Shown here piece after piece: positions 50,784-62,763 of a stretch of DNA of 64,000 nt. Source of the DNA: Nitzschia sp. pyKryTriq1 (lineage: Eukaryota; Bacillariophyta; Bacillariophyceae; Bacillariales; Bacillariaceae); contig OY101126.1 in assembly GCA_956465555.1 (NCBI GenBank), forward strand, positions 228,501 through 292,500. Direction: 5' to 3'. Numbering within the stretch: position 1 is the stretch's first letter; every line of letters starts with the position of its first letter. The notes below the pieces were generated by a model that saw only the letters and a list, made by a program, of their open reading frames with translations, had not been told where the DNA came from and ran no database searches. A program made the position numbers and the translations under genes.

Positions 50784-52072
50784 ATGCAATTGGATTTGTC
50801 TCACTTGGACCGCCGTTTCTACACTCCCTTTGAAACGCCCATCGAGCCCATGCCAAAATTGTCCGCCGCATTGGGAGGCAATGTCAACTTGTGGATCAAG
50901 CGCGACGATCAATTGGGATTGACGGGCGGTGGCAACAAGACTCGTAAACTCGAGTACAGTATGGCTGACGCGATCAAAGCTGGTGCGGATACGATTGTCA
51001 CGTGCGGTGCCGTCCAATCGAATCATTGTCGACTGACGTTGAGTGCCTGCATCAAGGAAGGATTGAAGTGTTGTTTGGTATTGGAAGAGCGCGTTCCGGG
51101 ATCGTACAAACCGGAAGCGAGCGGAAACAACTACTTGTTTCGTTTGTTGGGAGCGGAGCAGATTGAACAGGTCGGTTTGGGAGAAGCTCCGGCGGCAGTC
51201 GAGAAATTGGCCGAAGCACTCAGGGCGCAAGGACGCAAGGTCTACTGTATTCCGGGCGGTGCCAGCAACCCTATTGGTGCCACGGGGTATGTGTCGTGTG
51301 CGCAAGAAATTCAAGTAAGTTTCTTACTCTGTTGGTGATGATTGTTGGTGGCTGTTTATTTCTTGCATTGTATGTATTTTTATTTTTTATTTTCTTGACG
51401 ACCGTTCAAAAAAGGGGGTGGACGACGACAAAGACAATTATTAATATATGCAACGCCTGCGACCATTTTAATGCATTCATGCTCTCACCCAATCAACTCT
51501 CTCGTTTTAACAAAAAATGTTAGAAACAATGCGAAGAAAGTAAGGATATTCCCGATCATTTTGATGCTATGGTTTGTGCTTCCGGGTCCGGAGGAACGCA
51601 TGCTGGAATTTCCGTTGGATTTTGGGATACTCCCACCCAAGTTCTGGGCATTAGTACCCGTCATCCGAAAGATCATCAAACGGCCCATATTCATGAATTG
51701 GGGCAAGAAACCTTGCGTTACATTTCCAAAGATCCATCGGCTGTCTTGCCCGTCGAAGCGGTCCAAGTCTGGGACGAATACGTTGGGCCAGGATATTCCT
51801 TGCCGACACAAGGGATGGAAGAGGCAGTGACGCTCTTTGCACGTACCGAAGGAATCTTGCTGGATCCTGTCTATACGGGAAAAGCGGCGGCCGGATTGAT
51901 TGATTTGGTTCGTCAAGGACACTTCCCAGAAGGATCCAATGTCATTTTCTTGCATACGGGAGGAGCTCCTTCCTTGTACCACTATCTACCCATCAATGTT
52001 GACGTCCCTGGTGTGGCAGGAGCTGGCAAGAACAACAAAAAGGACGCGGAGGAAAAGAAATTGAGTGAATAA
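50784..52072 (+). CDS. dcyD: D-cysteine desulfhydrase / ACC deaminase-like PLP enzyme
   Basis: Exons 50784-51314 and 51524-52072 join to 359 residues; the 209-nt intron is GTAAGT...GTTAG, phase 0. The protein aligns by memory along its whole length with bacterial D-cysteine desulfhydrase: I-K-R-D-D, G-G-G-N-K52-T-R-K-L-E (Lys52 should bind PLP), G-A-V-Q-S-N-H, P-G-G-A-S-N-P-I-G-A, A-S-G-S-G-G-T-H-A-G, L-L-D-P-V-Y-T-G-K-A and H-T-G-G-A-P. Family activities are release of sulfide, pyruvate and ammonia from D-cysteine, or breakdown of 1-aminocyclopropane-1-carboxylate; these cannot be told apart here. The end is Lys/Glu-rich. No presequence is visible. Confidence 0.88.
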
Positions 52073-53249
52073 AAAAAGAGATTACTCCCCTGGATCGAAA
52101 AATTTAACGCTACCTACATTCGTCTTTTCTCCTGGAACAACAGCAGCAACAACAACAATGGAGGATGGGAAGAGTCGTCCATCGTCGTCGTCGTCGTCGG
52201 AAAGGACGATACACGATGCACTCCTTTCAAGAACCCCCACGACCGCTAATGCAACTACATTATAACCGTATATTTTTCATCGACTACAACAAGTTAATCG
52301 ACCTACTTCTGTAGCTACTGTGGATGTTTCAGTCTCTATCTTCTTGTTGGTTGGTTGTATTATGTTTGGCCTCATTGCTCTCTCAAAAATCAGTCCCGAG
52401 CAGTCAGTCATGATTTTGGAATATGTCCATTAGTCCAGTGGGTCGAAGAGGAAGGAAGCGCGCGCGCCCACTCCGCTCTGTTTGCCCGGGCTCGCTCACT
52501 TCCGAGTTGGGCGGACCGACCCCGCCGGCGCTTCACTCTCACAAATTAGCGAGCCGTCATCTCGCTCCCCAGAGAACCATGGTCATCTCTCTGCCTGATG
52601 TTTCTGTCTCTTCTCGTGACAACAGGCAAAAGCTAGTAGACACCATCATCATCCTCACCAACCTCCTTCGATGGCACTCGTACAGAAATATTATAGTAAA
52701 CTGACTACCTGTAAGGTAACTCACTAGCATGCAGTAGTGCAGTTCTCTTACAGTACTGTAGTCAGTGATCGACGATGGCGCAGCCCGGGAAAGTATTTCT
52801 TGTTGAGTGATAGTCGATAGTAGTCTAAAGCAACTAGTACTCGTACTACTAGCAGAGAGCCGCACCCTGCAAGAAACTTTCAGCTACTGCCAGCCATTGG
52901 ACTTGTAAGTATGTGGCAGCATAAATGAGTAGGCGAGTGTACTGAAATTCTTCGTACCGTAGGAAATGGTGTCTCTATTGAAGAGTATATTATGTAGTGG
53001 TAGTAGGATTATTAAAAGTTTTGGTAGAGACTTCCCATAATAGACGATAGGTCTGAAGAAGAGGATAGATGATTATTAGGTTGTGAAGGCATTCTTGTTG
53101 AAACAATCGAGGTAATTGAGTTCTAGAAATTACTATTATACAAGTCGTTACCATACAGTATGAGGTGCTGACGGCGATGTCGCAAGCGGTGACGATATTT
53201 TACATGAAAGATGCGATAACCAGGGACGTTCCTGGCAGCTGCTGGCAGT
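52073..53249. other. Intergenic
   Basis: About 1.2 kb. 52130-52160 has CAACAACAG repeats. 52480-52560 is GC-rich. 52720-52860 has CTAGTA/GTACTAC strings. No gene is supported. Confidence 0.5.
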
Positions 53250-53840
53250 TTAGGAGTATTGTGCTTCCGCTTGATGCGAGTAAGTAGAGGCCTTGTCAAG
53301 GAAGGATATCAGTTCCATGGAATCGACAATCTTTTCCTCCCAGTGGATGGGTGTAAGGCTGTCGGCACTTGGTTGCCGAGTGAGTTGATACCCTGAAAAG
53401 GAAAATACGTCGTTGAGGGCAGTGGGGGTTGTAGGGCTTGCTTCTTCTCTACCGGTACGCATTCTCTTGACGTTGCGTCTCTCATCCATCGAATCTTGAC
53501 TCCATGCCATACTTCGGCATAATGATGGCTTTTCCCTCTTGAAGGGGTCGTCGAGAATGTGAGGAAGCGACGGAGGAGATGAGTCTTCTCGTAGAAAACC
53601 CCTCTCTTTTCCGCCAAAAGATGAAGAATCGAAGGATGGATCAACGCGAGGGTAGAGCTGTACAGGGTCCTCATCCCTGGACATGGAAAAAGAGTCTTCG
53701 CATGAGGAAAGTTGACGTTCTTCTTCTCTCGAGTCGGTGGTTGCGATGCAGTCGTCGTCTTGCGTATGGGTATCGTCTAGGGCTCGTCGACGTGCTTCCT
53801 TACCAGGAATAAGAAGGTAGGATCCGTTGTCTCCGCTCAT
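53250..53840 (-). CDS. Hypothetical hydrophilic protein
   Basis: A 196-codon frame starting M-S-G-D-N-G-S-Y-L-L-I-P-G-K. Composition is Ser/Asp/Glu/Arg-rich and looks disordered, with a basic R-R-N-V-K-R-M-R stretch that could be a nuclear signal and a short conserved-looking end (M-E-L-I-S-F-L-D-K-A). No domain, signal peptide or membrane helix is recognised. The codon pattern, unlike its flanks, lacks GTAC/CTAG words, which supports coding. Confidence 0.55.
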   Translation of the reverse strand: MSGDNGSYLLIPGKEARRRALDDTHTQDDDCIATTDSREEERQLSSCEDSFSMSRDEDPVQLYPRVDPSFDSSSFGGKERGFLREDSSPPSLPHILDDPFKREKPSLCRSMAWSQDSMDERRNVKRMRTGREEASPTTPTALNDVFSFSGYQLTRQPSADSLTPIHWEEKIVDSMELISFLDKASTYSHQAEAQYS

Positions 53841-54762
53841 GCTTGTCGTTTTGTTCTTGTGGATATAAATATATTAACGAGGCACCTGCTGTTTCTTTGT
53901 TGCTAAGAAGAAGTTGTGTCAGTTGCACCTCAGTAGCCTCTCTTGCCCTTGTATGTAACCTTCCTTTCTGGGAAACGGTGGCTGATGAGAGCGCTGACGA
54001 AAATTCAGAAGAATTTCTTGGTTCAGAGAAAAAGAATCGTTCGCCGGCACAAATTCAAAGGGTTCTGCTTTTCTTGTAGTTAATGTAGTGGACGAACCAA
54101 CGGCTGCACAATACAGTTCTATCCACGTGGCAGCACTTTTGTGATAGCTTCACACGATTGGCGAGGTGCACCATAATGCTTCCGTTCCTTCCTCAACGAT
54201 CAGCGATCGTCGTTGCGCGTGTTAAAATTTCTCAACGCTCAATGTACTATGACAAAAAATTGTCGAGTTTCGATAGTGGGCTCTTGTTGAAACTATTTTC
54301 AACATAAGCCCCAGTGATTTTTGTCTCGAGCCGGGCGAGCCGCATGCACCAGGACAACGATACCATGGATAGAGGATAATCTGATGACAACTCAACGCGC
54401 CCAAATAATGAGGAACCCCGGGCGGTCGGTGCGTCTAAACCGCATACCGGTAAGGGAATGTACCGTTAGAGGCACAAGCAATGCTGTTAGTACATACTAA
54501 TATTTTTCTCGCTTATCAAGTATTCACAGTATTTTGGGACACCACGGCCGATATTGTGAGCATCTGCGAGAAAATTGAGCGTTCTGAATCGTTGGGGGCT
54601 CTGGCTTGCTCGGTCTCCGAAATATTATTTTGAGGAGCCTGCTGTACGTGTCCTGCTGGAACAATTTTTGTCGCTGGTTGCGAGAGCAGAATGCGATCTG
54701 CCCTATTTTTTTATCGTAGATGGTGAAACGAAGAGTTGACGATGTCTTGGATTATTCCACTC
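53841..54762. other. Intergenic
   Basis: No gene. The start codon of the hydrophilic protein is followed upstream by TATAAATATATT (53860-53875), which may be its promoter element. Nothing else stands out. Confidence 0.4.
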
Positions 54763-57140
54763 CTAGTATCGTTTATCGCCTCTTTGCGCTTTAGAAATTG
54801 TTTGCCAGCCTTCTGATCCGCCCCCTTCACTTTGTATGGTAGCGTAACGGGAAGCAACCCGCGGTATAGACGAAAGTAGAGATGGTATTGCCTGCAAAGA
54901 AAACGTGCATCGGTGGGAAAGACAAGCGTATGAATCGTTAGACAAACCATCTGGGATTCCAGTCGTCCGAAAGAAATTAATAATGGTGGAAGACCCCCAC
55001 TTCTTACCAGGATTACCTTTTCCAGAACCAAGAACAGAATATCTAGCAGCCGTAGTGCAATGACCACCAATAGACTTGGTTCCGAATCCTCTTCATCCGC
55101 TTCGATTTCTTGGCTAGCCGTATTGTCCACTCGTTTCGCTTGACCAACCGCATACTCAAAATCCTCATCAGAAACTATTTCCGCCATGACTCTTCGGAGC
55201 GTGTCCTGAGGATCTTCGTCGTCAAGCAAAATTTCGTCGTAGTATTCCTCATCGTCGTCATCCTCCACCAGAAAGTCCTCGTCACTATAGATAGAAGAAT
55301 CGTATGATGTTTCAGACGCACTGGAGGTCGCAGCACGAAATGCCCGGTCTTGCGCCTCCCAGGCAGCCTCGACAACGTCTTCTTCTGAGGTGGATATTTC
55401 TTCGTCTTCGACCGCCGGAACTCTCGTGAAATATGCAAATTTCGATTTATCTGTTGACGAATCATCCATCGGGTCTAACTTCTTTTTATTGCTAAGCAAG
55501 GATGCGACTGTTTGTTCTTGTTGAAAGTCAGGAGCTTCTCGTGAAGCAAAAAAGAATTCGTCTTCCTCGGATGCATCCGATATTTCTGCCGCGTTTGTTG
55601 TAGAGTCTGTGGTATCTGGTGGAATGGGTGGTGCCCCATAGAGATAACTGGTATCTGAAGTGGTAGGAGGTACCGATGTGGGGGAGGAGGAGGATGTCCC
55701 GGGGATGCGGGCGTTGATTGGGGCATCAGCGGCGGTTTGAGGTCTGCTGGGAGCAGGTCGTCTCGGTACGGACTGCCGCCGTACATCAACAACCGCGGCA
55801 TCGACAATAGTAGCGTCAATATACGGCGTCGTAGGCTTCTTCTTCTCAGGTGCCACTCTACCCATAGCTGCATCCATCGCAGCTGCAGTTGCGTCCATAC
55901 CTCCGGAACTCTGCGAAGATGCAGTACTTCTTGGTAATTCTCTCGGTCCGCGAGTACTCTTGTCCGTCGCTGGCAAGGCCGCCTGGGCTACGGCTTTGGC
56001 TCCACTCAAAAATCCCTTGGCACCCGATGCCAGTAGCTTGGATGTTTGTGCAGCTCCTTCTCGCAACGCCTTGCTTTTGTATCCAGGCTGGTTGGGTTCG
56101 ACTTGCAACTCTCGGCGAACTTGATAGGCGGAATCCATCACACTCCCTGCCAGTCGTGCAGAGGTCTGAGCCAGATTTTCCTTTTCTCGACGCAAGGTCG
56201 TTTCTTTTCGTCTTTGATAAGCTTTCAAAAAGCGATCCTTTCCTCTTTTCGAAGTCGCCGCACTTTGGAGTCCTCGAGCGTTGGAAGGAAGGATTCCACC
56301 GGTACCACTGCCCAAACCCCGGCGCTCTCCTCCCGACTGAATGATTAATTTGATTTCTTGCGTGACAGATTTGATTTCATCCTGTGGAGTCGTCATTCGA
56401 TTACGAATATCCGTGGAGGAAGAGGATTTTGGATCTGGATTGTTATTACTATTTGCCGATGTGGTGGTGTCCAGTAAGAATTTGGGAGCCACTTTTTGAG
56501 CGGCTGCCGATGCGGCCGGCAAAGCTCGCTTGACATCCTGTAAGGCTCTTTCAAAGGCAAAGAAGCCAAGACTGGCGACAAGTTTGGTATCGCGCTCGAC
56601 CTTGTTTCCGACCCAAATTTTGGCGGATTCGAAAATATCGGCAGCGTTCCTGGACAATCCCTTCCACAATTTGGTATTTCCCAAGGTTTTCAATATTTGG
56701 GACGCGTATTCGTCCTCCTGTGCTGCTTCTTTTTTGGCGCGTTTCGCTTCTTGTGCCACAGGCTCGCTATTTTTAATACCTCGCTCCAGGAGCCGTTTCA
56801 TATTTTCTTCTTCTTGTAAATTCAGCTTCTCATCTTGCAACATGCTTTGCAGCACTCGAGCGTCCAAGTCGGTCAGTACGGCCTCATCATTATCACCATC
56901 GCCGCTGCTGTTGGAAGAAAATAAGGGACCACACCACGATCGCCTTCTCGCACAAAGTCCAGATCCGGTGCGCCATTGCTGTTGTTGTTGAAGATGATGC
57001 GAAAGTGTAGGCAAAGGTACCGTTGTAAATGCCAGGCTGACATTGCACGTCAATAAAAACATCACGATGAGAAACCACGAAACTCGGTGATGGCGACTCC
57101 TCGCTCCCTTTTTTTTCGGTCGACCATCCGATGGAATCAT
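54763..57140 (-). CDS. Plastid-targeted acidic protein of unknown function
   Basis: The frame is open from 57281, but ATG at 57140 (M-I-P-S-D-G-R-P-K-K-K) is preferred: it is followed by a signal peptide (W-F-L-I-V-M-F-L-L-T-C-N-V-S-L-A) and the F of an L-A-F import motif. An intron with GTAAG...TTTGCAG (55007-54892, 116 nt) near the end joins L-E-K-V-I-L to A-I-P-S-L-L and ends at 54763, giving 753 residues; unspliced, the frame would run to 54711. The first half is Lys/Glu/Ala-rich and helical. The middle is Ser/Thr/Pro-rich. Residues about 580-680 are very acidic, followed by one hydrophobic helix (L-L-V-V-I-A-L-R-L-L-D-I-L-F-L-V). No family recognised. Confidence 0.75.
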
Positions 57141-57969
57141 TATGAAATCGTCTCTTGTTGTGTTATATGCAGAGCCGTACCGTAGCCTCGTTTTTGTGAT
57201 GGCTTTGTAACAAATATTCGTACAGGTAGAGCACAGGCAGCAGCAGCAGGGGGCATCCCATCGGCCATCGCCAACGTTCAAAATATGTCAGATCCAATCG
57301 ATATCCTTCTTCAATAAATTCACCGTGGTTCGTTACTCTGGTTACACGTGTCGCATGTCGCGTGCACCACACCAAAACCATACCACCAGTCATGGGTATG
57401 ACGTCATCTTGCATCTGCTATCTGCGCGTGCACTGCACGGTTCCTGTGATGAATTCAATCGGTCGAGTCGTCGTCGTCGTTAGTCCAGCGAAGTCCAAAA
57501 GGTATCTTTGACTCACTCGATCGACAACGATCGATCCGATCGGATCGAATGCGACAACTGAAGAATCATCATCGCGCCACGAGGCACCACGCACGCAAAC
57601 GTCATTTCTGACCAACGAGTAATATCGCCTTCACAAGAGAAACTTCTCCTTTGATTTGAGGAACCTTCTCAAATCGATCGCGATGGTGATGATCGATTGA
57701 TGATTCCTTCTCATTGTCATCGTCATCATCGTCGGCTTCAAAGGGAACGTGCTGACAAAGAAACCGTGGCATCCCATCATCATCATCTTCAATCAATCAA
57801 GCCCTCGGTCGAAAGAAATCTTCGTTTCCTTCCTGTCACAACAAAGATCAAAGATCCATACCATCGAAGAAACATTCTACTCTTTGAATACAATCCGCTC
57901 GAAGTTCATCTACTATTCTAGCGTCCCGCTTCTTCCAAGACTCCACCCAACAACAACAACAACAACAAC
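57141..57969. other. Divergent promoter region
   Basis: Lies between the plastid-targeted gene and the RidA gene. It holds GATCGATC/GATCCGATCGGATC palindromes at 57520-57550 and an ACAACA run just before the RidA start. No gene is supported. Confidence 0.45.
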
Positions 57970-58688
57970 ATGATGTTCTCTCGCAGTTGCTCCAAGGCCG
58001 CTCGTCGAGGCCTCCTTTCCCGTGGGTCGACCGCCCCCACGACCAGCACGCAGCAGCAACAGCAGCCAGCGGCCGTCCGGTTCATTCATATTGAAAAGCG
58101 CCTCGAGGAACTAGGTTTGGAACTGCCACCACCCGCACCTCCACGAGCGAATTACAACAGCGTCTGCCAAGGCCCCGGAAGCGATATGATGTTCGTGTCG
58201 GGACATTTACCCTTTCACAACGATGGCAAGACGCTGATCACTGGACGCATAGGCGAAGACGATAGGGCGGTGGACTATGGGTATCAAGCTGCACGGCAAG
58301 TTGGTTTGAATATCATTGCGACACTCAAAGATCAATTAGGTGATCTAGACAGGGTGGAAAAAGTTGTCAAGGTACGTGCGAGGCTGTTGTAATAATTATG
58401 AAGTGAGGTTATTTCTATGGCCTGTACTAACCTTTGCAAAAATTCCGTGTATGTGTGCTTGTGTTGTGCTGTTGGTGTTTTTTTGTGTGCGGACAGATTT
58501 TCGGTATTGTGAATTCGACGAACGATTTTCAGGAGCAACACTTGGTAGTGAATGGTTGTTCGGATGTGCTCATGGAAGTATTTGGAAATGATATTGGATT
58601 CCATGCCCGATCGGCCATCGGTACCAATACGCTGCCTCTGGGTGTTTCAGTGGAAATCGAAGCTATTGTCCAAGTCAAGCCAGAATAG
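57970..58688 (+). CDS. RidA/YjgF family protein, probably mitochondrial
   Basis: Exons 57970-58371 and 58497-58688 join to 197 residues; the 125-nt intron is GTACGT...GACAG, phase 0. Residues 1-40 are Arg/Ser/Thr-rich (M-M-F-S-R-S-C-S-K-A-A-R-R-G), a likely mitochondrial presequence. The RidA fold follows: V-S-G-H-L-P-F, G-L-N-I-I-A-T-L-K, D-R-V-E-K-V-V-K, then V-N-S-T-N-D-F-Q-E-Q and G-T-N-T-L-P-L-G-V-S-V-E-I-E-A at the C-terminus. The arginine of typical RidA deaminases would be expected in the R-S-A-I-G-T-N-T-L-P segment, where an Arg is present. Canonical RidA hydrolyses reactive enamine/imine products of PLP enzymes; the length and L-x-x-L-G-L start suggest the larger eukaryotic-bacterial branch. 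Confidence 0.88.
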
Positions 58689-59030
58689 ATAATACTACTA
58701 ATATACTACTGGGCAACTGGGAATAGTCTCTAGTAGTACTAGACGTAAGGGATGGGGAAACACCTGCATGGAAGCTTTGAACCCCAAACTCCGCCTGTTT
58801 TTTGGCATCGTTCACGACGATGCGTGATGGAGGTTTCTGAGCGAGAATCTACTACTGTATGTCCCAAACGAGAAAGGATGTTCTTCTTGCTAAGTTTAAT
58901 GTTTGAATAAAGACTATTATTCGTACTTTACTCTAAATTGAAACTCAATAACACTGAAATTGGAAACCACACAAAGAAAACAAATACATCCAGTCTTTCG
59001 AGTACGGTAGTCACGGTGGAGTTCCTGTAG
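58689..59030. other. Intergenic between convergent genes
   Basis: AT-rich shared 3' flank with GAATAAAGACTATTATT near 58905, a possible polyadenylation signal. No gene seen. Confidence 0.4.
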
Positions 59031-60437
59031 CTAGTAGGCAACAAGAATTGCCCACCACAGCGCCATTACAATGGGCACCATACGAAGTCCAGACGAAACG
59101 GAGGAGTGTGTGGACGTTGTCCCCGAGGAGAGCGCGCTTTGGAAACTGGAGAGTTCGCCAGACTTGGAGCTGCCCTTGCCACTTTTGCTACTACCGGAGC
59201 TTTTGCCTGAACCGGTTTCACTGCAGAGTCGACGTTGACCTCGAGTGCGGCGGCGGCGGCGGCGATCTCCCTTGCCGCTCTTACCATCCTTACCACTGTA
59301 AAACTCGCCACTACGTGTGCAATCTTCATCAGTGTTGAATGATGCCTGGCCTCTTACGGATGGGGCCATAGTGATCCTACTCGCGCCAGCGGAGGTAGGC
59401 GAGATTTCTGGCTCGGGTGTAGGGGCCTCCACCACCACTGGAACGTCGTCCCTGTCATCGAAGATATTATCGCTGGCGGGGGGCAGAGAGGTGGGCGTAT
59501 CCAGGTTCGTATAACCGTTGTCGATGAGCTTAACATAGTCGACAATCATCGTTGCTGGAAGGGGAGCGCTGACATCTGTCCTTGCCTCACCACAACCACC
59601 AGCACTGCCGGAGCCCACTCCTGCACCCGCGGAGCCCATACAAGCGGACGAGGCTACACCACCTCCAGATGATCCCTCCCCTCCAATGGAAGTGAAGTAT
59701 CCACCAACAGCCAAATTGAAGAGAACGAAATGTGGATGGTGCAGTTCGGTACAGTCGACGCACGCCACTTCGGTAATGTCCATCTCCCAAATCATCTCAC
59801 CGTCCACGAACGTTGCCAGACGACTTGGAGTCCAATCGAGAGTGAAGTTGCGGAATGTTGCGTTGAGATTCTCGTTGAGATCTTTCCCTAGCGCATATGT
59901 CGCATAGGCGCCTTCGTGTTGCCAATGTGCCCCACTAATGACACGTCGATTCACCATTCCTTCCGTGATGGCTAGGCCTTGGCCCACTTCCATGATATCG
60001 ATTTCTCCGGATTGAGGCCACCCAACTTGCGGATAGTTGTAACCCAGGGTCCAGAAGGCCGGCCAAAGGCCATCGGCGACATCCGGCACCAGAATCATGG
60101 CTTCTAGTTGACCGTAGGTAAATTGCATCTTGGCTGCAGTGTTGATTCGGCCGGAAGTAAAGCCACTCCCATCCCAGTTCCGAAGGGCGGTAATGCTCAG
60201 TTGGCCTCCTCCCACGTTCACATTCGCTGCACTGTCAGTATATTCTTGGAGCTCTCGGTTTCCCCAGCCATCCACACCAAAACCAGTATCATAACTCCAA
60301 TAAGACAAGTCGAGCGTTTCAGAGGAGAAGTCATCCATCCAAACAACATCACCAGTGGCAGCATAGGCACCAGTAGCGAGCAATAATAACGGCATCACAG
60401 CCTGCCGAAATAATAAAGAGTGATTTCTGTCTAACAT
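59031..60437 (-). CDS. GH16 glucanase-like protein with Lys/Ser/Gly tail
   Basis: The frame has 468 residues. A signal peptide (M-P-L-L-L-L-A-T-G-A-Y-A) is followed by a GH16 domain to about residue 310: W-G-N-R-E-L-Q-E-Y, W-P-A-F-W-T-L-G and the catalytic E145-I-D147-I-M-E150. Family members cut or rearrange beta-1,3-glucans and related wall polymers. Residues about 380-450 form a tail with S-G-K-D-G-K-S-G-K-G-D, R-R-R-R-R-R and S-G-K-S-S-G-S-S-K-S-G-K, reminiscent of the Lys/Ser composition of silaffins. The very C-terminus is hydrophobic (M-V-P-I-V-M-A-L-W-W-A-I-L-V-A-Y), suiting a GPI anchor or tail anchor. It is probably at the cell surface. Confidence 0.88.
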   Translation of the reverse strand: MLDRNHSLLFRQAVMPLLLLATGAYAATGDVVWMDDFSSETLDLSYWSYDTGFGVDGWGNRELQEYTDSAANVNVGGGQLSITALRNWDGSGFTSGRINTAAKMQFTYGQLEAMILVPDVADGLWPAFWTLGYNYPQVGWPQSGEIDIMEVGQGLAITEGMVNRRVISGAHWQHEGAYATYALGKDLNENLNATFRNFTLDWTPSRLATFVDGEMIWEMDITEVACVDCTELHHPHFVLFNLAVGGYFTSIGGEGSSGGGVASSACMGSAGAGVGSGSAGGCGEARTDVSAPLPATMIVDYVKLIDNGYTNLDTPTSLPPASDNIFDDRDDVPVVVEAPTPEPEISPTSAGASRITMAPSVRGQASFNTDEDCTRSGEFYSGKDGKSGKGDRRRRRRTRGQRRLCSETGSGKSSGSSKSGKGSSKSGELSSFQSALSSGTTSTHSSVSSGLRMVPIVMALWWAILVAY

Positions 60438-62763
60438 GGTGGTTTTTTATAATAAAGTTGCTCGGTTTTTCGATAGTAGTCTAGTAGTAAGGTACGTTGT
60501 AATACTCGGAGCTTTTGAAAACAGATTATGAGGCGCCATAGTTTCAAAGTTGTTTGCATCTGCAGCCAATCCCGGTAATCGGATCTCCAAGTTCCGTTGT
60601 CATCTGAATCGGGGAAGACTGACTCGGTCGGCGACCAGGTTTATGCTATATTCAAGTACGTTTATCATCATTTCCAGATTTCCATGTTGGTCACATAATT
60701 ATCAAAATTTACAATAAGCAAAAACCGCACATGCCGGTCGACTCCGAACATGGTTACGGCGACCGAGCAACGGCGAACGCTTGTTATGAGTCTTGGAAAG
60801 GATTGTTCAAGTGGGTCGCCCAATTTTTGTGGTTTGCAAGACATACTGTAGCTTTCAAGTCCCACTACACTCTCTACTACTGGTAGGTACCAGTACCATA
60901 CTACCCAGTACTACAGCAGCACAGGGAGAGAGAGAGAGCTCTCTACCACCTACCGGTACTACTACTAGTAGTAGAGCTACCTGTGTGCGTACTACTACCC
61001 CTCTGCGTACCGTACCGGTAGTACACCTTCGTCCTCGCGATCGGCAATGTCAATGAAACTCTCTTGCGCCAGAACATGACTGTCGCCACGCCTACTAGTA
61101 GACGGCCCATTGATAAGTTGGACTCTTCTTTTTACCCAATCATGGGCGCCGGGTACTAGTTCTCTCTCTACTACGTACTAGTAGTCAATTGCTGTTTGAG
61201 ACTTCTTGCCAGAATAATTCCTCTTCGACCTTTACTGGTAGTAGCTGCTTTTGTAGTAGTACTACTAGTATTAGGGCCCGCGGGTTCCTTGCTTACTCAT
61301 ATCACCGTTGACGATATAAACGAGGACCAGGAATCAAGAATGCTGAACGGAAATTCAATTCTTGGGGAAACCACCACTCGATCATGACAGTGATGTGCTT
61401 TACTCTAGGGATCCTAGCTGGTCGATTAATGACCATGGCGCATCATCATAGTACTATACTACTACTGTCTGGCGTGGCTGCTACCGTTCCGGCGGAAGAG
61501 AGATTCATTGCTGCTCCTCTCGACTGCGTCAAAATAGTAAGTGAATTAGACAGTGCACTTTTTCGCTGCAATACGATATACTAGTACTACACTAGGAAGG
61601 GGACGTGGGGATCAAGAAGAGGTTGGGGGTGGTCTACTAGTAGAGTAGTAACAATGTGTAGTAGTGCACCATCATCATTCGTGGCAAACAATGATCGGAA
61701 GATGTAGAAAATATTCAGGAGTACAAGAAGTACCAGCAGCAGGTGGTACCGGTACCGTACCAGCCGAAGAAGAACAAGAAGTTGGTGTGGAATCATCGGT
61801 GGTCGTAGTTGGGGAACTAGGACGGAGGAAGGTCAGACTTTGGCAGTCTTGAAAAGCCGCCGTGCCAATCTTCCCTTCGGTGCTCGAGCAGCAGGAGGGT
61901 CATCCTCCCCCTTCGGTGCTCGAGCAGCAGGAGGGTCATCCTCCCAAGCAGCGAGAGACAACCGAAGGAGTACGATGACCACGAGACTCATAATTTGTTG
62001 CTTTGTTTCCTCGAACAAGCTGTTACGAGGAAAGCAAAGCAAGCAAGTTTGTTTTTAGTTAACCCGCCCGCCCATCCCGCCACTGCCTAGTGAACCGTTT
62101 GAGTCATTCGACTCTTTCGGGGGCGAAGGCGCGGCCTAGTAAATGCCTGCCCTTTTTCCCACACTAACCCGCAGCGTATTTCTTTATGACCGCACGTAGG
62201 ACGGTGAGCTGACGCAGCCATTGGTAGACGGCTGGGTGGTGCTACAGTACCACCGTACCGGCAGCTACTTTTACTGCTTACTACCCGAGTTGGGAGCACA
62301 TAGTAGTACTGTAGTAGAGAGAGGAAAGATTAGACTACAGAACCAAGACCGAACGCCATACCGTATACCGATACTGCAGCATCCGCCACCCGCCCTCTCA
62401 ACTTGACAGAGATACTAGTGTAGGACCACAAAAGTTTTCAGACCGTCTAAATGGCAATTATCGTCGGTTAAGGAGTCGAAAGAACATGCTATTTGATTTA
62501 AGGGAATGCAATGAATTTCGCGCCAGTCGGGCTGTGTGTATCGCTCACTCATCCCAATACCATAATTGATATTTCGCTAAATGAAATACATGCTTGTAAG
62601 TACGCTATTTTACTATGGCAGTTTACAGTGTCGCATCGGTCCAACGGCATGCGTTGCGCTTTTGCGAAATTCATTCCTCGCACACCAGCCGACTTTGGGG
62701 TACATGTATTTGTGCACTATTGATGGTGTTGTATTTCTTGTAGCGAAACAAAGCACCATCACC
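60438..62763. other. Long intergenic region rich in CTAGTAG and GTACCGG words
   Basis: About 2.3 kb. 60880-61060 and 61150-61280 are dense in CTACTAGTAG, and 61735-61760 has GGTACCGGTACCGTACC. 61875-61946 is a 36-bp tandem repeat. Short frames here have no ATG or no domain. Confidence 0.5.
61875..61946. repeat. 36-bp tandem repeat
   Basis: Two perfect or near-perfect units start at 61875 and 61911 (CTTCGGTGCTCGAGCAGCAG...). They are translatable on the minus strand but no gene is supported around them. Confidence 0.85.

Noticed and set aside
61196-61387. 63-codon frame with a hydrophobic start
   Set aside because: Its first codon is TTG, not ATG, and it lies in CTAGTAG-rich DNA.
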